Assembly (NCBI GenBank): GCA_022563285.1
Contig: JADFNQ010000008.1
Coordinates: forward strand, 1-15,352
Direction: 5' to 3'
Source of the DNA: Chloroflexota bacterium
GTDB lineage: Bacteria > Chloroflexota > Dehalococcoidia > SM23-28-2 > RBG-16-64-32
DNA: 15,352 bases
A program made the position numbers and the translations under genes. Numbering within the stretch: position 1 is the stretch's first letter; every line of letters starts with the position of its first letter. The notes under the pieces were generated by a model. That model made no database searches, was not told where the DNA came from, and saw nothing but the letters and a program-made list of their open reading frames with translations. Below, one piece after another: positions 7,132-13,374 of this stretch.

Positions 7132-7674
7132 CTACTCTTCGATGATGATCTTTCCCACCATGCCCGCTTCCCTGTGGCCAGGGACGGAGCAGTAGAACTC
7201 GTACTCGCCCGCCTCAGTCGCCTGGAAGACCAGCTCCGCGTGCTCGTAACCCTCGGCGGCGATGTGCAGCGGCACCAGGCTCACCTGAGGGGCGGGATCC
7301 GTTTCGTGACCGTCGCCGGCAACCGCTGCCTCGTCCTCGTGGTCCACGTGCACGGCTCCGTCGGCGTCCAGCACTATGAATTCAGCCTCGTCAGCGGTGT
7401 AGTCGTGGAGAACCGGGTCGTGGTTGTCCAGCCGCAGCCGAACCGTCTCCCCAACCTTGACCGTGATCGTTTCAGGGGCGAACCTGAAATCCTCTGTGCG
7501 CATGGTGATGACCAGTTCGTCGCCAACATTCTCCACCCGCCCGCCCTCGCTGTGGCTGGTGGCGTCGTCGCTCCCGCTGGAGGAGCCGCCGCAGGCGGCG
7601 ATCAAGGCGATAATCGCCACGGCCAGTAGCGCCACGACCGTCAGCACAACCGATTCCCTCATCTCCTTACTCAT
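7132..7674 (-). CDS. Cupredoxin-domain lipoprotein
   Basis: 180 residues. A hydrophobic signal (9-27) ends in a lipobox IAAC with Cys28, so the protein should be lipid-anchored outside the cytoplasmic membrane. After a Gly/Ser-rich linker comes a plastocyanin-like fold ('FRFAPETITVKVGETVRLRLDNHDPVLHDYT'). A full set of type-1 copper ligands is present: His90, Cys162, His167 and Met172, with C-x4-H-x4-M spacing in 'YCSVPGHREAGM'. Between the halves is an acidic, His-bearing insert (~105-130, 'HVDHEDEAAVAGDGHETD') not usual in small plastocyanins. The likely role is electron transfer or copper handling at the cell surface; no oxidase partner is in the window. An AGAGGTGGG-type ribosome-binding site precedes the ATG. 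It is transcribed divergently from the two-component operon. Confidence 0.85.
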   Translation of the reverse strand: MSKEMRESVVLTVVALLAVAIIALIAACGGSSSGSDDATSHSEGGRVENVGDELVITMRTEDFRFAPETITVKVGETVRLRLDNHDPVLHDYTADEAEFIVLDADGAVHVDHEDEAAVAGDGHETDPAPQVSLVPLHIAAEGYEHAELVFQATEAGEYEFYCSVPGHREAGMVGKIIIEE

Positions 7675-7758
7675 GTTCCCACCTCTCTCTAGATTCCCTT
7701 CGTCTACATTGTCCGCCAGCTACCTCCCGCCTTTGATCCAGGCGATGGCGTAGTATGA

Positions 7759-7776
7759 CTAAGCAATATGGCTTAG
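7759..7776. promoter_or_regulatory. Inverted repeat in the cupredoxin / two-component intergenic region
   Basis: CTAAGC (7759-7764) and GCTTAG (7771-7776) are exact reverse complements around a 6-base AT-rich spacer. They lie just upstream of the -10 box at 7799-7804, where a -35 element or activator site would be. A helix-turn-helix dimer such as the NarL-type regulator encoded next door could bind here; that is inference. Confidence 0.35.
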
Positions 7777-7798
7777 ACGAGCGTGCTCAGAAGGCTGA

Positions 7799-7804
7799 TA
7801 GAAT
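7799..7804 (+). promoter_or_regulatory. -10 box TAGAAT for a probably leaderless transcript
   Basis: TAGAAT lies six bases before the GTG start at 7811, so transcription would begin at or next to the start codon. No Shine-Dalgarno is present upstream, which fits leaderless translation. No good -35 is visible at 16-18 bases; the upstream dyad may reflect activator dependence. Confidence 0.5.
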
Positions 7805-7810
7805 TGGGTT

Positions 7811-8488
7811 GTGGGAACGCACACAGGGAAACCGATCCGGGTGATGATCGCGGATGATCACGCGCTGGTGCGCGAGGGCACGCGGCAGATACTGGAGGAC
7901 CAGCCTGGCCTTGAGGTGGTAGGGGAAGCTCAGGACGGCGAGGAGGCGGTTGCGCTGGTCTCCCGCCTGCATCCCGACGTGGTGCTGATGGACATCGCCA
8001 TGCCCAAGCTGAACGGTATCGAGGCGACGCGCCTGATCAAGAAGGAATCGCCCTCCACCAGCGTCCTGATCCTAACCGCCTACGACGATGACCAGTACAT
8101 CTACGCTCTGCTGGATGCCGGGGCAGCGGGATATCTGCTGAAGAGCGTGCGCGGCGAGGAGCTGGCGCAGGCGGTGCGGGCCGTGGCGCAGGGGGAATCG
8201 GTTCTCCACCCCGCCATAGCCGCTAAGGTGTTCAAGCGCTACACCAGCCCCGGACAGGCCACCGCTCAAGAGGAGATTGAGCCCCTGACCGAACGGGAGT
8301 CCGAGGTGCTGGGCATGGCGGCAAAGGGGCTCAGCAACAAGATGATCGCCCGCGAACTGAAGCTAAGCGACCGCACCGTGCAGGCGCACCTCAGCAACAT
8401 CTTCGGCAAGCTGGGCGTGGCCTCCAGGACGGAGGCGGTGATCACCGGCCTCCGGCGCGGCCTCCTGCAACTGGAGGAACTCTCGTGA
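7811..8488 (+). CDS. NarL/LuxR-type response regulator
   Basis: 225 residues. The receiver domain (9-125) has the acidic pair D15-D16 in 'IADDHALVREG', the phosphoacceptor Asp61 in 'VLMDIAMPKLNGIEA', a Thr in 'VLILTAYDDD' and Lys111 in 'YLLKS', all intact. The C-terminal LuxR helix-turn-helix (~159-215) reads 'LTERESEVLGMAAKGLSNKMIARELKLSDRTVQAHLSNIFGKLG'. It is a phosphorylation-activated transcription factor. GTG is the start codon; 'GKPIRVMIADDH' is the usual family beginning, and no better upstream start exists. Its TGA overlaps the GTG of the kinase gene by four bases (GTGA), so the pair is translationally coupled and they are cognate partners. Confidence 0.93.
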   Translation: MGTHTGKPIRVMIADDHALVREGTRQILEDQPGLEVVGEAQDGEEAVALVSRLHPDVVLMDIAMPKLNGIEATRLIKKESPSTSVLILTAYDDDQYIYALLDAGAAGYLLKSVRGEELAQAVRAVAQGESVLHPAIAAKVFKRYTSPGQATAQEEIEPLTERESEVLGMAAKGLSNKMIARELKLSDRTVQAHLSNIFGKLGVASRTEAVITGLRRGLLQLEELS

Positions 8489-9963
8489 GGAACGTCCAGA
8501 CCCCCACCGCCACCCAGGAATGGCCCTGGCGCCAGGGGCCATCAGCCGTGCTGGCCAGCTTCCGCCGCCGCTGGTACGACACCCGCTTCTGGGTGATCCA
8601 GGGTATGGTCATAGCGGTCACCGCTATCCACTACACCGTAGAAGCCTTCCCCGTCGATGATTCCATCTCCACGGTCCACCACATACCGGTAATCCTCTAC
8701 CTGATCCCCGTAGTATATGCCAGCCTCCATTACGGATGGGAAGGCGGTGTCCTGACCGCTGTGTGGGCCGGTCTCCTGACCGTACCCAGCATGGCGATAT
8801 CGCACCGGTCTGACTTCCACTGGGCGGGCGAGTTGGGCCAGGTGGCCGTCACGCTCCTGGTTGGCGCCGTGCTGGCCTGGCGGGTCAAGCTGGAGGCGGA
8901 GCAGCGGCAGCGGGCGGAACGCACCAGCATTGAGCTGGCGGTCTCTGAAGAGAAATACCGGAGCATCTTTGAGAGCGCCGGCGATCCCATCCTGGTCTGC
9001 GACGGCGGCGGCCGCATCACGGCCGCCAACGACGCGGCGGCTCTGATGTCCGGGTATTCCTGCGCTGAGGTGCTGGGAATGCCTGTAGAGCGGCTGTTCG
9101 GGGCGGAAGGGCGGCAACTTCTGGTCGACACCTCCCAACACGAACCCGACGACCGCCTGCGCCTGGTGTTCACCAGGAAGGACGGCTCTACCGCGCTGGT
9201 GGACGCCGCCCGAACGGCCCTGGGCGGCGACAGTGAGGGGCGCGCCACCCAGGTCGTCCTGCGTGACGTTACAGAGCAGGAGCGCCTTCACGAAGAGATG
9301 CGCACCTACATCCGGGAGGTGACGCGGGCCCAGGAGGAGGAGCGCACTCGCATAGCCCGCGAGCTGCATGACGACACCGCCCAGTCGCTGGTCCTGCTCT
9401 GCCGCGGCCTGGACGTCGCCGCCCGGGGAGGCGCCCCAAGCGAGAAGCTAGAGGAGATGCGCAGCCAGGCCGAATCCCTCCTGGAGAACGTGCGGCGGTT
9501 CAGCCGCGACCTGCGGCCGTCCATCCTGGACGACCTGGGGCTGCTGCCCGCCATAGAATGGGTGGCCGCAGAGATGACCGGCAGGGGGGCGGCCAGCGCC
9601 TCGGTCAAAGTGGAAGGGACCCCTCGTCGGCTGTCGACGGAAGCGGAGATCGTACTGTTCAGGATAGCCCAGGAGGCGCTTCGCAACGTGGAGAAGCACG
9701 CTGGGCCGTGTTCCGCCAGCGTGGAGGTTAACTTCGGCCCGAAAGAAGTGACCCTCACCATCACCGATGACGGCCGGGGGTTTGAGCCCCCGGAGCAGGG
9801 CGCCCGGCTGGCCCGGCTGGGGAAGCTGGGCCTTCTGGGCATGCAGGAGCGCGCTGAGCTGCTGGGCGCGGAGTTCGCCATCGAATCGCGCCCGGGACGG
9901 GGCACCAGCGTTCGGGTGAGGCTACCCACGGGCGACGGGAACGATCTAAGCGAAGCGGGATAA
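8485..9963 (+). CDS. Membrane PAS histidine kinase (HisKA_3 / NarX-DesK class)
   Basis: 492 residues. Four hydrophobic segments (~35-55, 65-80, 86-105, 115-132) form a compact membrane sensor with very short outside loops, followed by a helical linker. A PAS domain spans ~150-265 ('YRSIFESAGDPILVCDGGGRITAANDAA'). The dimerisation/phosphoacceptor region 'RIARELHDDTAQSL' has His295, and the ATPase domain has Asn401 ('RIAQEALRNVEKHA') and the G1 box DDGRGF starting at 428. It autophosphorylates at His295 and passes phosphate to the NarL-type regulator encoded immediately upstream. GGAGGA (8473-8478) six bases before the GTG sets the start. The signal is unknown; the sensor could detect a membrane or redox state, and the PAS domain has no obvious haem- or flavin-binding motif that I can name. 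The facing gene on the opposite strand ends 52 bases away; no clear terminator is in that gap. Confidence 0.92.
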   Translation: MRNVQTPTATQEWPWRQGPSAVLASFRRRWYDTRFWVIQGMVIAVTAIHYTVEAFPVDDSISTVHHIPVILYLIPVVYASLHYGWEGGVLTAVWAGLLTVPSMAISHRSDFHWAGELGQVAVTLLVGAVLAWRVKLEAEQRQRAERTSIELAVSEEKYRSIFESAGDPILVCDGGGRITAANDAAALMSGYSCAEVLGMPVERLFGAEGRQLLVDTSQHEPDDRLRLVFTRKDGSTALVDAARTALGGDSEGRATQVVLRDVTEQERLHEEMRTYIREVTRAQEEERTRIARELHDDTAQSLVLLCRGLDVAARGGAPSEKLEEMRSQAESLLENVRRFSRDLRPSILDDLGLLPAIEWVAAEMTGRGAASASVKVEGTPRRLSTEAEIVLFRIAQEALRNVEKHAGPCSASVEVNFGPKEVTLTITDDGRGFEPPEQGARLARLGKLGLLGMQERAELLGAEFAIESRPGRGTSVRVRLPTGDGNDLSEAG

Positions 9964-10015
9964 GGGTCCTCTCTGCCCTGCCCGCCGGCGATACTCTCAG
10001 TGCGGCGATCGCGGC

Positions 10016-11257
10016 CTACTTAGGGTGCTTGCGGGCGCGGGCGGCCTTGGCGGCGTACATCTGGCCATCGGCCTTGCGCAGGAGCACGCCAACGTCGTCG
10101 GCGTCCTCGGGGAAAGAGGCGCGGCCGCAGGAGACGGCGAGGCGCAGCTCGCGACCATTCTCTGCCGTCAGCACATCGCTCTCAACGCAACTCTGGAGAC
10201 GCCCAGCGATCTCGGCCGCGCCGTCGCTGTCAGTGCGCGGCAGGATCACTGCGAACTCATCGCCGCCCAGGCGGGCCACGACATCGGAGGCACGGGAGTA
10301 GCGCACAAGCCGCTGGGCCAGGCTGCGGAGCGCCTCATCGCCGAGGCTGTGGCCAAAACTATCGTTCAGCTTCTTCAGGTCATCCAGATCAAAGACGAGG
10401 ACGGAGACTGACGTACCGTAACGGTTAGCGGCGGCGATCTCCCGATCGAGCTGATCGAAGAAGTAGCGACGGTTATAGACCTGCGTGAGCTCATCTATGG
10501 CGGCCATGGTCCGTAGCTCGTCCCGCTGGCGCAGGCTCTCCAGGGACACGCCAAGGGCGATGCCCAGAGAGCTCAGGAGCTCCCGATCACGCAGGTCAAT
10601 ATTGGACCCGTCCGCCAGGAGCGCCATCACCCCCATCATTCTGCGGTAGGACTGGACGGGGACGAACACTACCTTCTGCCCGGGCACCATGATCGCCTCA
10701 GCGAGGAGGTCATCGCTGTGGTGAAGAGCCACCGGCTCCCCGCTGGAAAGCGCTTGCTGAATGGAGGCAGCCCCCAGGCGCAGGTAACGGTCGGCATCGG
10801 CACGACTGAGATTGGCGAGGGCGACCAGGCTGAGGAACCCGCCCTCGCTCTGGAGGGCCAGGAACGAACTCTTGAGGTGCAGCAGCTTATCCATGATGGC
10901 CGTCATGGACTGACAGGCGGCGTCAAACGTGGTCAGGGAGCCCAACTGAAGCGACACGACCCCGGGGTAGGCGCTGCGCTTCCGTAGCTTGAACATCTCG
11001 AAGAAGGCCCCCTCAATGGCGGCGGTAGCGATAACCAGGCCTACGACCAGAACGACCAGTTGTTGCAGCGGTGAGAAGGCCACTACGAAGTAGTAGACGG
11101 GCAACGAGGCGAGGATGCCGGAATAGACCCCTATCTGGGTGAGCCGCTTGACGCGGCGGACGTCCTTCAAGAAGTCGGCGATGGGGGCTTCGCCAGAAGG
11201 AGACGTATCAGTCAGAAGGTCGTCTCGATAGCGAGGTAGGTCTATGTCCGTGCTCAT
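10016..11257 (-). CDS. Membrane GGDEF diguanylate cyclase
   Basis: 413 residues. Two adjacent transmembrane segments (~42-61 and 66-86) form a hairpin, followed by a GAF-like region (~115-245, 'VVFVPVQSYRRMMGVMALLAD') and a GGDEF domain (~255-408). The domain starts 'MAAIDELTQVYNRRYFFDQLDREI' and has 'FDLDDLKKLNDSFGHSLGD', GGDEF at 331-335, and an intact RxxD inhibitory site (R322-D325). It should make c-di-GMP from two GTP with product feedback. Unlike the GGDEF/HD-GYP protein at 4354-6108 it has no hydrolase domain. No Shine-Dalgarno precedes the ATG; a -10-like TATTAC lies about ten bases upstream, so the leader is very short. It is divergent from the c-di-AMP riboswitch operon. Confidence 0.92.
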   Translation of the reverse strand: MSTDIDLPRYRDDLLTDTSPSGEAPIADFLKDVRRVKRLTQIGVYSGILASLPVYYFVVAFSPLQQLVVLVVGLVIATAAIEGAFFEMFKLRKRSAYPGVVSLQLGSLTTFDAACQSMTAIMDKLLHLKSSFLALQSEGGFLSLVALANLSRADADRYLRLGAASIQQALSSGEPVALHHSDDLLAEAIMVPGQKVVFVPVQSYRRMMGVMALLADGSNIDLRDRELLSSLGIALGVSLESLRQRDELRTMAAIDELTQVYNRRYFFDQLDREIAAANRYGTSVSVLVFDLDDLKKLNDSFGHSLGDEALRSLAQRLVRYSRASDVVARLGGDEFAVILPRTDSDGAAEIAGRLQSCVESDVLTAENGRELRLAVSCGRASFPEDADDVGVLLRKADGQMYAAKAARARKHPK

Positions 11258-11267
11258 TGACAGGTCA

Positions 11268-11297
11268 GTAATACGTGTAAGAGATGCCTTACACCAA
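11268..11297 (-). promoter_or_regulatory. Candidate promoter of the GGDEF gene with a dyad in the spacer
   Basis: On the minus strand, TTGGTG (11297-11292) and TATTAC (11273-11268) are 18 bases apart and would start transcription about four bases before the ATG at 11257. The spacer is almost filled by a perfect 7-bp inverted repeat, GTGTAAG / CTTACAC (11275-11281 and 11288-11294, 6-base centre). Palindromes between -35 and -10 are typical of repressor operators and of MerR-family sites. The dyad is seen; the promoter and regulator are inferred. Confidence 0.45.
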
Positions 11298-11370
11298 ACA
11301 AGACGTGTGGACGACCCGCGCGTTACGGCATTACGTCAGACGAAGCGAAAATGACGAACGGCGCTTCCCG

Positions 11371-11399
11371 TTGACAGATTCTCAATTGCCGAATATCAT
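11371..11399 (+). promoter_or_regulatory. Sigma-70-type promoter of the riboswitch operon
   Basis: A consensus -35 TTGACA (11371-11376), an exact 17-base spacer and -10 TATCAT (11394-11399, five of six consensus bases) give the best promoter in the window. Transcription would start near 11406, just ahead of the aptamer. A 6-bp repeat GAAGCG / CGCTTC (11342-11347, 11362-11367) sits immediately upstream and may be chance. Confidence 0.8.
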
Positions 11400-11420
11400 G
11401 TGTATTTGGACGGCGACCAC

Positions 11421-11540
11421 AATTGGCCGAATCCCGCAAGGCAGGCGGGAACGGGGGAACCGTACCCTGGGGTGAATCCGCCGGAGGCGGAAGGGCAGCT
11501 CTTTCAGCCCTAACCCGTCAGCTAACCTCGTAGGCCGCTG
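11421..11540 (+). ncRNA. Cyclic-di-AMP riboswitch aptamer (ydaO/yuaA class)
   Basis: The sequence carries the conserved blocks of the ydaO/yuaA c-di-AMP riboswitch in the right order. A first hairpin CCCGC / GCGGG (11433-11437, 11445-11449) is followed by GGGGGAACC (11453-11461), then GGGGTGAATCC (11469-11479) and a small hairpin CCGC / GCGG (11478-11481, 11487-11490). Next come AAGGGC ... GCCC (11491-11496, 11507-11510) and the hallmark 3' block CCGTCAGCTAACCTCGTAGG (11515-11534). The closing P1 helix is short and probably uses GGCC (11425-11428) with GGCC (11533-11536). In this class, ligand binding favours transcription termination, turning the downstream genes off. Here the promoter is just upstream and an intrinsic terminator just downstream. 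The 375-base non-coding stretch 11258-11632 is explained by this riboswitch, its promoter and terminator, and the divergent promoter of the GGDEF gene. Identification is from recall of the family consensus; no covariance search was run. Confidence 0.9.
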
Positions 11541-11561
11541 AAAGAGGCCATAGCGCCCCGC

Positions 11562-11599
11562 AGAGCCGGGCGGAGGCTATGTCCTCTGACCCGGTTTTT
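11562..11599 (+). terminator. Riboswitch expression platform: intrinsic terminator
   Basis: CCGGG (11566-11570) pairs with CCCGG (11590-11594), and inside it GAGG (11573-11576) pairs with CCTC (11583-11586) around a CTATGT loop. TTTTT follows directly (11595-11599). An alternative helix, AGAGGCCATAGC (11543-11554) with GCTATGTCCTCT (11576-11587), forms 11 of 12 pairs and uses the same bases as the terminator's inner stem, so the two structures exclude each other. It lies 34 bases before the start codon at 11633, so read-through is required for expression. Confidence 0.8.
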
Positions 11600-11632
11600 G
11601 ATTGGGTTGCCCCCAGAACGGAGGTAAGGCTC

Positions 11633-11848
11633 ATGCAGCGATTAGCCCATCGCTGTCCCCGCTGTGACCAGCCTCTGGGGATCTCCTGCGACATGTGGGG
11701 CAAGTATTACCTGTGCGGCGGCTGCGGCTTCACAGCGGAGGACGATGACGAACTGACCGGCAGAGGCGTGGCGCCGGTGTCACCACCGGGGCCGGAGCTC
11801 ACGGAGATCGAGGCCTACCGGCTGCGGCAGGCCGCAACAAGGCAGTAG
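11633..11848 (+). CDS. Small zinc-ribbon protein under c-di-AMP riboswitch control
   Basis: 71 residues. Two paired cysteine motifs, CPRC (8-11) and CGGC (28-31, 'YYLCGGCGF'), form a zinc-ribbon-like knuckle pair; an extra Cys19 lies between. The rest is an acidic, probably disordered tail with 'PPGPELTEIEAYRLRQAA' near the end. No catalytic domain is visible, so it may bind nucleic acid or a protein partner; I do not recognise the family. The reading frame is open upstream to an ATG at 11579, but that ATG lies inside the terminator hairpin and has no ribosome-binding site. The ATG at 11633 has GGAGGT (11620-11625) seven bases ahead and gives a protein beginning 'MQRLAHRCPRC'. The next gene starts one base after its stop. 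Confidence 0.75.
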   Translation: MQRLAHRCPRCDQPLGISCDMWGKYYLCGGCGFTAEDDDELTGRGVAPVSPPGPELTEIEAYRLRQAATRQ

Positions 11849-11849
11849 C

Positions 11850-12035
11850 ATGTCAGGCGCTATCAGATTCCTCTACGGCTTGGCTCTAGGTATAAGCCTG
11901 GGGATCATCGGAGCGAGGCTTGCGGCCAGCGCCTCCACTAAGCCCCCCAGGCACTCCGACTGGAACAGCCGCTTTCGGGCAGCCGTAAGGGTTCCGAGAA
12001 AGCGGAAGGAGAAGGAAGAAGCCGCCCCTCGCTAG
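11850..12035 (+). CDS. 61-residue one-helix membrane protein
   Basis: The protein has one Gly-rich hydrophobic helix (~5-26, 'IRFLYGLALGISLGIIGARLAAS') followed by a strongly basic tail (Arg/Lys-rich, ending 'PRKRKEKEEAAPR'). It resembles in shape, but not clearly in sequence, small YtxH-like membrane proteins. The ATG lies one base after the stop of the zinc-ribbon gene, so the two are almost certainly co-translated and share the c-di-AMP riboswitch. The basic tail would face the cytoplasm and could bind acidic membranes, nucleic acid or the acidic zinc-ribbon partner. The function is unknown. Coding status rests on the tight coupling, the clean composition and the terminator immediately after it. 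Confidence 0.65.
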   Translation: MSGAIRFLYGLALGISLGIIGARLAASASTKPPRHSDWNSRFRAAVRVPRKRKEKEEAAPR

Positions 12036-12057
12036 CGCTCACACCCCAGCGAAAGCG

Positions 12058-12086
12058 GGCCGCCCCGATGCGTCGGGGCGGCCTTT
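12058..12086. terminator. Bidirectional terminator between convergent genes
   Basis: GGCCGCCCCGA (12058-12068) and TCGGGGCGGCC (12073-12083) form a perfect 11-bp stem with a TGCG tetraloop, followed by TTT on the plus strand. It ends the riboswitch operon. On the minus strand it follows the membrane hydrolase stop by about seven bases and is succeeded by CGCTTTCG, so it may serve both directions. Confidence 0.75.
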
Positions 12087-12090
12087 GAGC

Positions 12091-13290
12091 TTACAGAACC
12101 TTGAGCATCAGGAGCCAGGAATAGAAGATCAGCTTGACCAGGTCGGCCAGGAAGACGATGGGGTTGCTGGGGTTCTTGAGCTCCACGTGATTCAGAAAAT
12201 CGAACTCGGCGAAGTAGACCTGATGCCCGTTGTCGGCGGTGGCATCGCGGAGGCGGCGGGACTCCACGTAGGGGATGTACGGGTCGGAGCGGTCGTGCAT
12301 GATGAACAGGTCCGTGTCCAGGGCGGCGACGGCGCTGGAGGGTGACACATCTCGCAGGGTAGCGACGTCCTGGGGGGAGACCTCGCCCCAGAAGGCGAGG
12401 ATGCGATCGGCGTCCCTATCCTCGAACGCCTCATATATCTCCAGCGCCTGAGGCGACAGCCGGCCAACGAGAGGACGGGCGGAAGCGTCCTCATCCACGA
12501 AGATGCGGGCCAGGATGTTGCGGTCCCCTTCGTCCGGCAGGTAGGAGATGACGCTGTTGTAGAGGACGCGGACGCTCTTGAGCCAGGGCTCCCAAGGCTC
12601 GCTGCGACCTTCGTACTGGATCGATTCGGTGGTGATGGCGCTTATGAGGTCCACAAGGTCGTAGTAAGTGCCCAACGAGGCGAAGAAGTCAACGTCGCTG
12701 CGTATCCGGGGGTCGGAGGCGGAGACCAGGGCGATACCGGCGCCGGCGGAGGCGCCGAAGATGCCGACGCGGTCAGGGTCCACGTAGGGCTGCCGCTGCA
12801 GCCACTGGTAAGAGGCGATTATCTCCTCCACGTTTGTGCCGAAGGCGCCGACCAACCCCTGGACGTCCTCCGGCAAGACGTTCTCACGGAACGGGTAGTA
12901 CAGCTGGGGGATCATCACCACCATGCCGGCGCGGGCGGCGGTGGTGCTAAGGCGGACGACGCCCGGGTGGTCGCGGATGCGGGGGGCGGCGCCCACGGCG
13001 ATGATCATCGCGCCGCGGGCATCGCCGTCCTTGGGCCGGTAGACGTCGGCGATCAGGCGGCCGCGACCTAGGGGCGCGTCCAGCCACACCTCTTCTCGGA
13101 CGGGATCTTCGCCCACGATCTTGAGGACGCTGATCGGTGTGCCGAACAGGTCCGGCACGATGAGGGCAGTGGTGATGCCCACGCGGCTGTAGCGGACATT
13201 CCAGAGGGCGCCCCACATCATCACGAACACGATGACGATGGCGAAGGCCAGCCAGTAGCGGCGGAGGAAGCGGATAGTGCGCGCACCCAT
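12091..13290 (-). CDS. Membrane-anchored alpha/beta hydrolase
   Basis: 399 residues. An N-terminal transmembrane anchor (~13-33) preceded by arginines is followed by an alpha/beta hydrolase domain of the dienelactone-hydrolase/acyl-peptidase type. The nucleophile elbow GASAG has Ser181, an acid Asp336 lies in 'MHDRSDPYIP' and the catalytic histidine is His368 in 'FLNHVELK'. The C-terminus (378-396) is hydrophobic ('IVFLADLVKLIFYSWLLML') and may be a second membrane segment. The substrate is unknown, perhaps a lipid or peptide ester handled at the membrane. There is no Shine-Dalgarno before the ATG; a TAGAAT -10 box lies 11 bases upstream on the minus strand, implying a leader of only a few bases. 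It shares a 3' terminator with the riboswitch operon and is divergent from thiE. Confidence 0.85.
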   Translation of the reverse strand: MGARTIRFLRRYWLAFAIVIVFVMMWGALWNVRYSRVGITTALIVPDLFGTPISVLKIVGEDPVREEVWLDAPLGRGRLIADVYRPKDGDARGAMIIAVGAAPRIRDHPGVVRLSTTAARAGMVVMIPQLYYPFRENVLPEDVQGLVGAFGTNVEEIIASYQWLQRQPYVDPDRVGIFGASAGAGIALVSASDPRIRSDVDFFASLGTYYDLVDLISAITTESIQYEGRSEPWEPWLKSVRVLYNSVISYLPDEGDRNILARIFVDEDASARPLVGRLSPQALEIYEAFEDRDADRILAFWGEVSPQDVATLRDVSPSSAVAALDTDLFIMHDRSDPYIPYVESRRLRDATADNGHQVYFAEFDFLNHVELKNPSNPIVFLADLVKLIFYSWLLMLKVL

Positions 13291-13301
13291 GGTCTGCTAC
13301 C

Positions 13302-13307
13302 ATTCTA
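13302..13307 (-). promoter_or_regulatory. -10 box TAGAAT for the membrane hydrolase gene
   Basis: Read on the minus strand, TAGAAT lies 11 bases before the ATG at 13290, so the transcript would begin only about five bases before it. No good -35 is visible. It is the same arrangement as the NarL-type regulator gene at 7811. Confidence 0.45.
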
Positions 13308-13374
13308 CTGCGCGCTCGCGGTGTACGAAACGCGATGGTGATCCCGGCTCACAGATAGACTCAAGGGAGCGGCA

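Noticed and set aside
6946..7629. 227-codon open frame on the plus strand antisense to the cupredoxin gene
   Set aside because: It has no recognisable domain and crosses the terminator hairpin and the start of the hydrolase gene; the minus strand encodes a lipoprotein with intact copper ligands.
8542..9369. 275-codon open frame antisense to the histidine kinase
   Set aside because: It is a shadow of GC-rich codon bias; the plus strand carries a complete kinase with all motifs.
9964..10015. Possible terminator between the convergent kinase and cyclase genes
   Set aside because: Only a 5-bp CGCCG/CGGCG pairing with no U-tract; not better than chance at this GC content.
11284..11475. A 63-codon open frame starting upstream of the riboswitch promoter
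   Set aside because: It runs through the promoter and into the aptamer, has no ribosome-binding site, and its composition follows the RNA structure rather than a protein.
11579..11632. N-terminal extension of the zinc-ribbon protein from ATG 11579
   Set aside because: The ATG is in the loop of the terminator hairpin and has no Shine-Dalgarno; ATG 11633 has a good one.
13291..13374. TPP riboswitch before thiE
   Set aside because: The gap is only 84 bases and none of the conserved THI-box blocks are present.
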